DNA of 64,000 nucleotides, taken from NCBI GenBank assembly GCA_902622825.1, contig CACNRH010000003.1, positions 1-64,000 of the forward strand, read 5' to 3'. The position numbers and the translations under genes were made by a program. The notes under the pieces are model-generated. The model was not told where the DNA came from. It saw only the letters and a list, made by a program, of their open reading frames with translations, and ran no database searches. Origin of the DNA: an uncultured Pelagibacteraceae bacterium. GTDB taxonomy: Bacteria; Pseudomonadota; Alphaproteobacteria; Pelagibacterales; Pelagibacteraceae. Below are positions 1 to 9,173 of the stretch, piece after piece (the first letter of the stretch is position 1; the number at the start of each line of letters is the position of its first letter).

Positions 1-371
1 GATTAGAGTTTGTTAATTCCAAATTTTTATACGCTGTTCAGGTCGATGCTGGAAACTCTTTTGAACTTTGCCCTTGTGATAGTAAAAATAATAATACAGA
101 AAATGATTCCGGCAATCCTGATGGAAACAAGTTTATGATACTTAAAAATTACGAAAATCCAGATATTAAAAAATATGAAAATTTTTTGAAAAATAACAAT
201 ATTGAAATTGCGGGTATTGAGTATATTAAAGATAAATCAGGTGTGAAATACACTTATGACGTTAATACTAATACCAATTATAACTCTGTAGCTGAAAAAA
301 AAGCTGGATTTGATGGGATGCTTCAAATTGCAAAGTTTTTAAAAAAAGAGTTGACTTATCAAAAAAATTAA
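1..371 (+). CDS. C-terminal fragment of an ATP-grasp (RimK-like) family protein, truncated by the window start
   Basis: The frame stays open upstream of the listed ATG to position 3 (LEFVNSKFLYAVQVDAGNSFELCPCD...). The tail IEIAGIEYIKDKSGVKYTYDVNTNTNYN resembles ATP-grasp ligase C-termini. Confidence 0.65.
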   Translation, partial: LEFVNSKFLYAVQVDAGNSFELCPCDSKNNNTENDSGNPDGNKFMILKNYENPDIKKYENFLKNNNIEIAGIEYIKDKSGVKYTYDVNTNTNYNSVAEKKAGFDGMLQIAKFLKKELTYQKN

Positions 372-382
372 CCTTTAATCAC

Positions 383-436
383 TATAGCGCCGACTTAAGG
401 CAACTTGCGGGCGCTTAATAAATCCTGCTAAAGCGT
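383..436 (+). promoter_or_regulatory. SAM-II riboswitch aptamer
   Basis: GCGCCGACTTAAGGCAACTTGCGGGCGCTTAATAAATCCTGCTAAAGCG matches the SAM-II layout (GCGC stem, loop, GCGC, AUAAA, GCUAAAG pseudoknot strand) and lies upstream of metY. Confidence 0.8.
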
Positions 437-448
437 CAGTCATCTTAG

Positions 449-478
449 ACCACCGCTTTAGACGGTGGTTTTTTTTTA
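449..478 (+). terminator. Intrinsic terminator of the SAM-II expression platform
   Basis: ACCACCG-CTTTAGA-CGGTGGT stem-loop followed by a T run. CTAAAGCG of the aptamer (428-435) is an exact complement of CGCTTTAG (454-461), giving an antiterminator pairing. Confidence 0.85.
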
Positions 479-496
479 GAAAAATCTAAAATTAAA

Positions 497-553
497 TCAG
501 GTATTTGAACCATATTGTACACCTGGCAATTGCCGAAGTACTAAAAAGGAGAA
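497..553 (+). promoter_or_regulatory. SAM-V riboswitch aptamer overlapping a Shine-Dalgarno sequence
   Basis: CAGGTATTTGAACCATATTGTACACCTGGCAATTGCCGAAGTACTAAAAAGGAG matches the SAM-II/SAM-V core (UUUGAACC.UAUUG ... UACUAAAAAGG) and overlaps GGAG. Confidence 0.8.
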
Positions 554-554
554 G

Positions 555-608
555 ATGGACAGAATTAAATTCGTTCATTCTTCTCCAGAAAGATGGAGAA
601 AAAAATGA
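555..608 (+). CDS. Putative 17-aa leader peptide MDRIKFVHSSPERWRKK
   Basis: ATG lies 4 nt after the GGAG of SAM-V; its TGA overlaps the next ATG (ATGA). Confidence 0.45.
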   Translation: MDRIKFVHSSPERWRKK

Positions 609-641
609 ACGATAAAAATGAAACAATAAGGGAGGAAATCA

Positions 642-1931
642 ATGGCTGATTTTAAAAACCCAGAAACTATTGGCTTACATGGTGGGGACTATAGAAGTGA
701 CCCAGCAACTACGTCAGTAGCAGTTCCAATTTATCAAACAACTTCATACCAGTTTAAAAACGCTGAACATGCAGCAAATTTATTCGGTTTGAAGGAATTT
801 GGTAACATTTATACACGTATAATGAATCCAACAGTTGACGTATTAGAAAAACGAGTTGCAGCGTTAGAAGGCGGTGTGGCTGCATGTGCTGTTGGCTCAG
901 GTCAAGCAGCATCAGCGATGTGTATACAAAATCTAGCACAAGCTGGAGATAACATTGTTGCATCAACTGATTTATATGGAGGCACAGTTAATTTGTTCAA
1001 AAATACTTTAAGACAACAGGGTATAGAAGTAAGGTTTGCAGATCCTGCAGATCCTAAAAACTTTGCGAAAGTAACTGATGATAAAACAAGAGCTTACTAT
1101 GGTGAGACTCTTCCTAATCCTTATCTTCGTGTATTTCCAATAAAAGAAGTTTCTGATATTGGTAGAAAAAAAGGTATACCTTTAATTATTGATAACACTG
1201 CTTCACCAGTTATATGTAAACCTTTAGCTCATGGAGCTGCAATCGTAATGCATTCTTTAACAAAGTATATTGGTGGACATGGAACTTCGATTGGTGGAAT
1301 AATTGTTGATGGAGGAAACTTTGATTGGGTTAAAGATAGAAAAAGACAACCTCTACTTAATGAACCAGATCAAAGTTATCATGGTGCAATTTGGGCCGAT
1401 GCAGTTCCACAATTAACTGGAGCTAATATCCCATTTGTGATCAGAGCTAGAGTGGTTTTACTGAGAGACTTAGGTGCTCCTTTAAGCCCATTTAATGCCT
1501 TCCAAATAATTCAAGGTTTGGAAACGGTCGCTTTAAGAATGAAACAACATTGTAGTAACGCAGAGAAAGTTGTTAATTTTTTAGATGGTCATAAAAAAGT
1601 AAAAAAAGTGATATATCCTACAAATTACCAAGGTGAAATCAGAGATAGGGCTAAAAAATATATGCAAGGAGGTTTTGGTTCATTAGTGGGAATGGACTTA
1701 GGAACTAAGGAGGCAGGAGCCAAGTTCATTGATAACTTAAAGATGCTTTACCACGTTGCAAATATTGGAGATGCTAGAAGTTTAGCTATCCACCCAGCTA
1801 CAACAACGCATAGTCAACTTACTGAAAGCGAAATGTTAGCTGCTGGAGTAACACCAGGATATGTAAGATTATCAATCGGTATTGAACATCCTGATGATAT
1901 AGTTGCAGATATTAAACAAGCGCTAAATTAA
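642..1931 (+). CDS. metY: O-acetylhomoserine aminocarboxypropyltransferase (Cys/Met PLP-dependent enzyme)
   Basis: 429 aa; VMHSLTKYIGGHG PLP-lysine motif, NPTVDVLEKRVAALEGG. SD GGGAGGA upstream. Confidence 0.93.
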   Translation: MADFKNPETIGLHGGDYRSDPATTSVAVPIYQTTSYQFKNAEHAANLFGLKEFGNIYTRIMNPTVDVLEKRVAALEGGVAACAVGSGQAASAMCIQNLAQAGDNIVASTDLYGGTVNLFKNTLRQQGIEVRFADPADPKNFAKVTDDKTRAYYGETLPNPYLRVFPIKEVSDIGRKKGIPLIIDNTASPVICKPLAHGAAIVMHSLTKYIGGHGTSIGGIIVDGGNFDWVKDRKRQPLLNEPDQSYHGAIWADAVPQLTGANIPFVIRARVVLLRDLGAPLSPFNAFQIIQGLETVALRMKQHCSNAEKVVNFLDGHKKVKKVIYPTNYQGEIRDRAKKYMQGGFGSLVGMDLGTKEAGAKFIDNLKMLYHVANIGDARSLAIHPATTTHSQLTESEMLAAGVTPGYVRLSIGIEHPDDIVADIKQALN

Positions 1932-1973
1932 CACATTGAATATTTGGCCCCATATAATTAAATGGGGCCAACT

Positions 1974-2357
1974 ATGATTAAACAAATTAAATCCTCTGAA
2001 TTAAAAAACTACCTTAAAAATAACCCAAATAGCGTTCTGTTAGATGTTAGGACAAAAGCAGAATGGAAAGATGGTGAAAAACCTAATAGTGAGGCATTAA
2101 ATTCGAAAACTTTTTTTATTACAGTTAGTCCTGATTTAACAAAATGGCAGGAACCCGATCCAAACTTTGTAGAAAATGTTAAAAAAGAAATATCGACAGA
2201 TAAAGAAATTGTTGTGATGTGTGCGGCTGGAGGTAGATCGCAATTAGCTGCGATGTTATTAACTAAAGAGGGTTTTAAAGCTCATAATTTATCTGATGGT
2301 TTTAGTGGTAATGGTGTTGATCCAGGCTGGAAGGCTGCCGGACTTCCAACTAGCTAA
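1974..2357 (+). CDS. Rhodanese-like domain protein
   Basis: Motifs LLDVRTKAEW and CAAGGRSQLAA. The ORF-track start at 1962 lies inside a hairpin; ATG 1974 is the preferred start. Confidence 0.8.
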   Translation: MIKQIKSSELKNYLKNNPNSVLLDVRTKAEWKDGEKPNSEALNSKTFFITVSPDLTKWQEPDPNFVENVKKEISTDKEIVVMCAAGGRSQLAAMLLTKEGFKAHNLSDGFSGNGVDPGWKAAGLPTS

Positions 2358-2704
2358 TCTAAATTCTCAATCTTAAAACTTTTATCTATAGAGTTTTGCA
2401 AAGAAACAAATTTTTTCTTCATCCTTTCACAGAATTCCGGAGAGGTATTCTCAAGAAAAGTGACGCATTTTACAGTCTTAATTGTAACTGGCATTTTTTG
2501 TTTATTTTTCTCTTTCGCATACCCTGCTGCATGCTCCACAGGATATTTTCCAGTTTTATTTTTTACTGCATAACTTAAGGAAGTAGTTAAAGCAGATTGT
2601 GCAATTTTACCACTAGCTACTCCTGAAGCTGGTCCTATTAAAGATGCAGAACCGTAACAACCAGTTAAAAATAAAATAGATACAATTAGTAATAATTTTT
2701 TCAT
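2354..2704 (-). CDS. Small putative lipoprotein
   Basis: Signal peptide with lipobox LFLTGC; 116 aa. Confidence 0.6.
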   Translation of the reverse strand: MKKLLLIVSILFLTGCYGSASLIGPASGVASGKIAQSALTTSLSYAVKNKTGKYPVEHAAGYAKEKNKQKMPVTIKTVKCVTFLENTSPEFCERMKKKFVSLQNSIDKSFKIENLD

Positions 2705-2800
2705 ACTTCCCTACACTTTGTGTCATATTTTTAATCAAAAAAAACAAATCAGTGTCTCAAAATGAGTTTATCAAAATCAATCAATAATAGAAATGCAAAG

Positions 2801-3751
2801 TTAATTTATTTCTCTTATCGGCTTATTATCTAGACAGGCTAACAAGTTTTCTAACATCTGATTATAGAATTTATTATAATTTTCTGCTGTCACATATCCA
2901 AGATGAGGTAATAGTAAAGCATTGGGTAAAAATCTTAGCTTATGATTTTGAGGTAGTGGTTCAATATCATAAACATCTAATCCCACACCTGCAATGATTT
3001 CGTTTTCTAAGGCCTTAATCAAATCTTTTTCATTAATGATTGGACCTCTGGAAGTATTGATTAAAAAAGCACTTTTTTTCATCATGGATAATTCTTTATA
3101 TTTAATTAAGTCTTTATATTTTTCTCCGAGAACAACATGTATAGAGATTATATCTGAAGTTTTTATTAAATCATCTTTACTCATTGGTAAAATTCCTAAT
3201 TCATTAGCATTGGATAAATTTAAATTTTCACTCCAAGCAGATACTTCCATTTCAAATGCTTTTGCAACTTTAGCAACACGTGTGCCGATCTTGCCAAGGC
3301 CTATAATACCTAACCTCTTTCCTTTTAGCTCAGCGCCTATTGTCGATTGCCAGTAACCTTGAAACATATTGTCTATCTCAACTTTCATATTTCTCATCAG
3401 TCCGTGTATTAAAGCCCAAGTTATTTCTGCTGCAGGATTTGGATTAATGTCAGTTCCGCATACTTTGATATTTTTCTTTTTAGCAGCTTTTAAATCAATG
3501 GAATTATTTCTCATTCCAGAGGTCATAATAAATTTTAGTTTAGATAGAGAGTTTATTAAAGAATTTGTTATTGGAGTTCTTTCTCTCATTATAAATAATG
3601 CATCAAAATCTTCTAATAGTACTTTTGTCTCTGTTTCGTTTTCAAAAGGTTCGGTGAAAACTTTAAATTCAATTTGAGATTTGTGCTCTTCGGTATTAAT
3701 AATTTCCTCAAAAATGTTTTGATAATCATCTAGAACTGCAACTTTTATCAT
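2801..3751 (-). CDS. D-2-hydroxyacid dehydrogenase, NAD-binding
   Basis: GKRLGIIGLGKIGTRVAKVAKAF and LINTSRGPIINEKDL motifs. Confidence 0.85.
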   Translation of the reverse strand: MIKVAVLDDYQNIFEEIINTEEHKSQIEFKVFTEPFENETETKVLLEDFDALFIMRERTPITNSLINSLSKLKFIMTSGMRNNSIDLKAAKKKNIKVCGTDINPNPAAEITWALIHGLMRNMKVEIDNMFQGYWQSTIGAELKGKRLGIIGLGKIGTRVAKVAKAFEMEVSAWSENLNLSNANELGILPMSKDDLIKTSDIISIHVVLGEKYKDLIKYKELSMMKKSAFLINTSRGPIINEKDLIKALENEIIAGVGLDVYDIEPLPQNHKLRFLPNALLLPHLGYVTAENYNKFYNQMLENLLACLDNKPIREIN

Positions 3752-3770
3752 TTCTGAACCTTCGTTTTAT

Positions 3771-5018
3771 TTAGCTAAATCTTGAGGAACTATATGGCTG
3801 TAGATTAAGATTTGTGTTTTCTTCAGAAATAATTCCTGAAATAATCTTTCCAGTAATTGCACCAAGCGTCCAACCTAAGTGCTGATGTCCAAATGAATAT
3901 ATTATATTTTTATTCTTCAAAGATGGGCCAAGCACTGGTAGAAAATCTGGAAGAGTTGGTCTAAATCCAAGCCACTCATCCTTATGATTTTTTAATTGCG
4001 GTAATAATTCTTTTGAACATCTTAATATGTAATCTATTCTCTTTTTTGACAATGGATTTTTGAGACCACCTAGCTCTACAGTGCCCACAGCTCGTAAACC
4101 TTGATTCATTGGGGTCATTCCAAATCCTCTATCCAAAAAAATTACTGGTCTTGATATCAGGTGGTCCATGTTTTCAAAGTGGACATGGTAGCCTCTTTCA
4201 GTGTCTAATGGTATATTCTCTCCAAGCTCATCTGTAAATTTTTTTGAAAATGCACCGCAAGCTAAGACTATTTTTTCAAAAGAGTAGTTTGTTTCTGAAG
4301 TAGTAATTTCGGTTTTATCTTTATCAATTTGTTTAAGATTTTTTACTTCAGATTTAATAAATTTACCGCCTTTTTTTAAAAACAATTCGAATAGTTTGAT
4401 TAATATTCCATGGGGGTCTCTTGCATGATATGCGTAGTCATAGAATGCACCGGCGTCAAAAACTGGACTTAATTTTGGCTCCAAATCTAATATTTCTTTT
4501 TGATTTAAAATTTTTTGTTTTACACCGAGTTGGTCTCTAACTTTAATTTCTAAGTCCCTACTTTTTTTATTTTTATTAGTCCATATATATATTATGCCTT
4601 TTCTTTCCACCAAGTTGGATGTATCAATTTCTTTGAATAAATCATCATATGCATCTAATGATAAATTAAGTATTTGGTGCATATACTTTGCTGTATGCAT
4701 CATAGATTTTTTTGTAGAGGACTTTAAATACTTTAAAATCCAAGGCAGCATTTTAGGTATGTAATTCCATTTCAGCGCCAATGGTCCGTATGAAGTAAAC
4801 AACATTTTGGGTATATCGTAGATTATATCTGGTCTGTTAAGCTGTAGAACTGCATAAGGAGAGAAGTGACCTGCGTTCCCATAGGAAGCCATTCGGCCTG
4901 GATCTTGTTTGTCGAAAATCGTGACTGGAATACCTTTTTTAATAAGATGAAGCCCAACACATACGCCCTGTATTCCTGCTCCCACAACTCCAACAGACTT
5001 ACATTTATAATTATTCAT
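3771..5018 (-). CDS. D-amino-acid dehydrogenase-like FAD oxidoreductase
   Basis: N-terminal VGVVGAGIQGVCVGLHLIKKG; C-terminal GHQHLGWTLGAITGKIIS as in the DadA family. Confidence 0.8.
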   Translation of the reverse strand: MNNYKCKSVGVVGAGIQGVCVGLHLIKKGIPVTIFDKQDPGRMASYGNAGHFSPYAVLQLNRPDIIYDIPKMLFTSYGPLALKWNYIPKMLPWILKYLKSSTKKSMMHTAKYMHQILNLSLDAYDDLFKEIDTSNLVERKGIIYIWTNKNKKSRDLEIKVRDQLGVKQKILNQKEILDLEPKLSPVFDAGAFYDYAYHARDPHGILIKLFELFLKKGGKFIKSEVKNLKQIDKDKTEITTSETNYSFEKIVLACGAFSKKFTDELGENIPLDTERGYHVHFENMDHLISRPVIFLDRGFGMTPMNQGLRAVGTVELGGLKNPLSKKRIDYILRCSKELLPQLKNHKDEWLGFRPTLPDFLPVLGPSLKNKNIIYSFGHQHLGWTLGAITGKIISGIISEENTNLNLQPYSSSRFS

Positions 5019-5057
5019 AAGAATATTATATATAATGTTTAGTAAAATTGTAGTGCG

Positions 5058-5513
5058 TTAGATTAAAGCTTCTGATTCTTTGTTAACAACAGCCTCAGGC
5101 TTACCGTTTTTCTTCTTTTTTTCTTCTTTTGTCTTTGAGAATAAGAAATCACCAGCTGATTTTGTCTTAGTTTGTGATTTTTTTATGTAACCTTCAATAT
5201 CAGCTCCATTTTCGGTTCTTAAGTTTGATGAAAATTCAATATCACCTTTTACAACACCAGTTGACCCTATTACTACGTTGTCTGCGGAAATTTTCCCGTC
5301 TAAATGTCCGTAAATTTCAACTTGGTCAGCCTCTATTGCACCAGAAACTGAACCTGTTTCTTTTATAACAAGTTCTTTAGAAAAAACTGGACCTTTAACT
5401 AGACCTGCAATGTCAATTGCTCCGGAGCTATTTACTGTTCCGTCAATACTTACAGTTTCACTTATTAAAGATCTTTCTGAGTCGCTAATATTTTTCTTCT
5501 TATCACCAAACAT
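5058..5513 (-). CDS. Bactofilin family polymer-forming protein
   Basis: SETVSIDGTVNSSGAIDIAGLVKGPVFSKELVIKETGSVSGAIEADQVEIYGHLDGKISADNVVI beta-helix pattern. Confidence 0.85.
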   Translation of the reverse strand: MFGDKKKNISDSERSLISETVSIDGTVNSSGAIDIAGLVKGPVFSKELVIKETGSVSGAIEADQVEIYGHLDGKISADNVVIGSTGVVKGDIEFSSNLRTENGADIEGYIKKSQTKTKSAGDFLFSKTKEEKKKKNGKPEAVVNKESEALI

Positions 5514-5597
5514 ATTATTTTAGATTAGATCACCTCATCTATAACATGGCAAGCATTAATTTATCTTTTTTTGACCATTTTGGTCTTAAAATTTGAC

Positions 5598-6722
5598 TTA
5601 ATTAACTGGCACATCCTTGTAAACTTTACAGGACATTACTATACCTAGACCTATCATCATTGCCATCATGGATGAACCACCATATGACATTATTGGAAGG
5701 GGTGCTCCCACAATAGGTAGTAAACCTAATACCATGCCCATATTTACTGCTACATATACAAAGAACGCAGTAGCAAAACTGTAACAATATAATTTTCCAA
5801 AACTACTTCTCGTTATATTCCCAATTTGAACAATCCTATAAATAATTAAACTATAAATAAGGAGTATCGTCACAGACCCAAAAAATCCAAATTCTTCAGA
5901 AAATAACGTAAATATGAAGTCAGTATGCTTTTCTGGTAAATAATCGAGGTAACTTTGTGATCCGTTCAAAAAACCTTTTCCGAATAAACCTCCGGACCCA
6001 ATAGCTATTTTTGACTGAATGATTTGATAGCCAGCTCCTAAAGGATCTCTATCTGGATTTAAAAAAGTTAATATTCTTGCTTTTTGATATGGCTTTAAAA
6101 AAGATATAGCTATCGGCATGAGTGAAATAAACAAAATAGAAGCATAAGTAAAAAACTTAACCCTTACTCCAGCAAGCCATGCAACCACTACTCCTCCTAT
6201 TGCTATTAATATCGATGTACCAAGATCAGGCTGGGTAACGACCAATAATACAGGTGCTATCAAGGCAACAATTGGTAAAAACAAATGTTTAATTCTATTT
6301 ACGTCAGCTGTAGTAATTCTATGATAATATTTCGCCAAAAATAAAATTAATGCAACTTTCATCAATTCCGATGGCTGTAAATTCATAAAGTATAAATTCA
6401 ACCATCTTTGAGATCCAGAAGATGTTAATCCGAAATATTTTACAGCTAACAAAAGTAAAAATATTGATAAATAAAATAATGTACTTATTTTATACCAAAA
6501 TCTAATTTGAAAAAATGAAACAACGAAAAACATAGTAAAAAATACTCCAAACCTTAGCATATGACTCTTTGTGTGGTATTTAAATTCTCCTCCGTCGGTA
6601 GAATACATTGCAAACATACTAATTAGACCAAGAATTAATATGCTAAATACAAGAGTATAATCAAGTGAATAGACTTTTTCTCTGAAAGACATGCTTGATT
6701 GTATCGATCTTGGTTGAAACAT
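5598..6722 (-). CDS. rodA: Rod-shape SEDS glycosyltransferase RodA
   Basis: Multi-TM SEDS protein; GSGGLFGKGFLNGSQSYLDYLPEKHTDFIF; next to PBP2. Confidence 0.92.
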   Translation of the reverse strand: MFQPRSIQSSMSFREKVYSLDYTLVFSILILGLISMFAMYSTDGGEFKYHTKSHMLRFGVFFTMFFVVSFFQIRFWYKISTLFYLSIFLLLLAVKYFGLTSSGSQRWLNLYFMNLQPSELMKVALILFLAKYYHRITTADVNRIKHLFLPIVALIAPVLLVVTQPDLGTSILIAIGGVVVAWLAGVRVKFFTYASILFISLMPIAISFLKPYQKARILTFLNPDRDPLGAGYQIIQSKIAIGSGGLFGKGFLNGSQSYLDYLPEKHTDFIFTLFSEEFGFFGSVTILLIYSLIIYRIVQIGNITRSSFGKLYCYSFATAFFVYVAVNMGMVLGLLPIVGAPLPIMSYGGSSMMAMMIGLGIVMSCKVYKDVPVN

Positions 6723-8662
6723 TATATTTCCTTCCCTAATGAAAATTGATAACTTCTTCTAAGTTCATGTCTCTCTAAAACTTTTTTAATTATTTTTTTA
6801 GCTAATGGAGCTGCGGCGCTACTTCCGGTACCACCATGTTCAACAACGACACTAATTGCATATTGAGGGTCTTTAACAGGCGCAAACGCCACAAAAAGTG
6901 CATGGTCTCTATCCTTATAATTAAGATCCTTTTGTTTTACCTCAAGCTCTCTTTGCTCAGCAGTAAACCTTTTGATTTGAGAGGACCCTGTTTTTCCAGC
7001 GAACATAAATTTTTTATCCAATAATCGCGATCTATAAGATGTTCCCCCTGCCTCATTGGTAGCTGCATACATTGCATCTTTAACAAAATTAATATTTTCT
7101 TGATTTCTGAATAATGGTTTTAAATTAAAGTTGGAAACCAACATATCTAATGGCAAAGGATCGTTTGGGTTGTCATTTTTATATTTAATAAATTCTCTTA
7201 AATTATTTTTTTCTTCATTAACCAGCAATCTTGGTTTGAGTTCAAAACCTCCGTTAGCCAACTGCGCTGTCATTAAACATAATTGTAAAGGCGTTGACTG
7301 ATAGTAACCTTGGCCAATTCCAGAGTGTAAGGTTTCACCCAGATACCAGTTTTTTCCTATAAATTTTTTCTTCCAGCTAGTGTTAGGTACAACACCAGAC
7401 CTTTCCTCAATAAACCCATCCAGTACTGTTTTTCCTAAACCAAATTTTTTTGCTGTTTCTGAAAGCCTGTCTACACCTAGTAATCTAGCAACCTCATAAA
7501 AATACACATCGCAAGATCTTTGTATGGCTGTTCTCATATTAACATTTCCATGACCCTTTTTTTTCCAACAGTGAAATTTTTCTCCATATAGCTCTGTAAC
7601 CCCATTGCAATTTAAATATCTTTTAGGATTCCATACGTCATTTTCTAAAGCACTTAATGCAACTATGGTCTTTAAAGTTGAGCCTGGAGGATATAAGCCT
7701 GAAATTACTTTATTGTTAAGGGGTTTTAGATCGTTTCCTATTAATTCCTTCCAATAATCTTTTTTCACTCCATGGACAAACGCGTTTGGATCGTAATTGG
7801 GGGAAGACACCATTGAAACAATATCTCCATTATATATATCCATCACACAAACCGCTGCTGCCTTATCTTCCAAAAGACCAGTGGTGAATTTTTGAACTTC
7901 AAGATCAATTGTTGTTCTATAATCGGTTCCTGCTTTACCTTTATCAATCTGAATTTGTTTAATTCTTTTTCCAAACGCATTTACTTCATATCTTTGAAAA
8001 CCTACTTTACCAATTATTGATTTATCTAACTTATGCTCTAATCCAGTTTTGCCGACGGAAATACCTGTCACTGCCATGTCTCTTAAATATTCTTTCTTTT
8101 CAAGATCCTTTGCGCTAACCTCAGATACATACCCTACAATATGTGCTGAAGAAGAATTATTGGGATACACTCTTGCCACAGACACTATTGGCTCAACTCC
8201 CTGAAGTTCATGAAGAAATAAATTGATTCTAGAAAATTCTGACCAAGTCAGATTATCTGAAACAATAATTGGTTCCCAGGGTTTTTGTTTGGTAATTTTT
8301 CTTTTTAAAAATGCAATACGTTTGTCTGTCAAATTTAAAATTGTTTTTAACCTAAAAAATAATTTTTCTAAATCTGGAGAGTTTTCTGGGGTAATGTGTA
8401 ATTGAAATACCTTCTTATTTGAAGCTATTTCTTGATCAAAATAATCTTTTATCAATCCTCTTTGTGGAGCAATTTTCCATTCTCTAAATCTGTTTTTATC
8501 TGATAAAGTTTTATATTTTGTCGCCTCATTAATTTGAAGAGACACTAGCCGACCAAATATTCCAAAAAACACAATTGCTTTGGCCGTGGACAGTATAAAC
8601 ATTCTCCTGCTTATTAGCTTGGATTTTATTATCGTATTTCCGCTTCCAATATTATTAATCAT
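6722..8662 (-). CDS. mrdA: Penicillin-binding protein 2
   Basis: LYPPGSTLKT (SxxK), SCD, and FAGKTGSSQ (KTG) motifs. Confidence 0.93.
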   Translation of the reverse strand: MINNIGSGNTIIKSKLISRRMFILSTAKAIVFFGIFGRLVSLQINEATKYKTLSDKNRFREWKIAPQRGLIKDYFDQEIASNKKVFQLHITPENSPDLEKLFFRLKTILNLTDKRIAFLKRKITKQKPWEPIIVSDNLTWSEFSRINLFLHELQGVEPIVSVARVYPNNSSSAHIVGYVSEVSAKDLEKKEYLRDMAVTGISVGKTGLEHKLDKSIIGKVGFQRYEVNAFGKRIKQIQIDKGKAGTDYRTTIDLEVQKFTTGLLEDKAAAVCVMDIYNGDIVSMVSSPNYDPNAFVHGVKKDYWKELIGNDLKPLNNKVISGLYPPGSTLKTIVALSALENDVWNPKRYLNCNGVTELYGEKFHCWKKKGHGNVNMRTAIQRSCDVYFYEVARLLGVDRLSETAKKFGLGKTVLDGFIEERSGVVPNTSWKKKFIGKNWYLGETLHSGIGQGYYQSTPLQLCLMTAQLANGGFELKPRLLVNEEKNNLREFIKYKNDNPNDPLPLDMLVSNFNLKPLFRNQENINFVKDAMYAATNEAGGTSYRSRLLDKKFMFAGKTGSSQIKRFTAEQRELEVKQKDLNYKDRDHALFVAFAPVKDPQYAISVVVEHGGTGSSAAAPLAKKIIKKVLERHELRRSYQFSLGKEI

Positions 8663-9173
8663 CGTGTTTCAATACCATCATCTTACTATAAAAATTAAAT
8701 ATTCCCCATACAGCTGGGTAAAATAAAAACGTAAAAAATGCATTGTAAAAAATATCAGTATATTCAAGTTTAATTTGTGAAAAATTATATATAAATATCA
8801 CAAGTACCAAATTTGAGAAAAAAATAGCAAGTATAAAAGTAAACCAATCAGTAAATAACGAAATATTAACTGTAACATTTCTTACATATGACGCTACAAA
8901 AGATACAGTTAAGTAACTAATTGAACTCAATCCAAGAGGTAATCCCATTACAACATCATTGATAATTCCAGCCAAGAATATATGGCCATTTCCAATTACT
9001 GATTGATTTTTAAGCATCCAATAATAGATTATTGCTATTTGTAGATTAAAAGACAAAATTTCAAAAAAATTACTAAAGTAAGTATCAATTTCACTTATGG
9101 ATATATAATAAAGTAATATCAATGGGCCTAAATTTAATATATTTAGTCTAAAATTTTTAAATAAAATTGCCAT
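8655..9173 (-). CDS. mreD: Rod shape-determining protein MreD
   Basis: Hydrophobic 172-aa protein between mreC and mrdA. Confidence 0.8.
   Translation of the reverse strand: MAILFKNFRLNILNLGPLILLYYISISEIDTYFSNFFEILSFNLQIAIIYYWMLKNQSVIGNGHIFLAGIINDVVMGLPLGLSSISYLTVSFVASYVRNVTVNISLFTDWFTFILAIFFSNLVLVIFIYNFSQIKLEYTDIFYNAFFTFLFYPAVWGIFNFYSKMMVLKHDD

Noticed and set aside
521-530. CACCTGGCAA shared between the SAM-V aptamer and the ssrA repeat
   Set aside because: A 10-mer match in unrelated structural contexts; likely chance.
754-966. 70-aa minus-strand ORF inside metY
   Set aside because: Antisense to a conserved enzyme, low-complexity translation, no support.
2994-3677. Plus-strand ORFs of 120 and 102 aa opposite the D-2-hydroxyacid dehydrogenase
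   Set aside because: They are antisense shadows of a clearly conserved gene and have no recognisable motifs. The same applies to most small ORFs listed inside other genes.
5573-5585. GACCA-TTT-TGGTC inverted repeat between bactofilin and rodA
   Set aside because: Short stem, and on the transcribed strand it is followed by an A run, not a U run, so it is not a convincing terminator.
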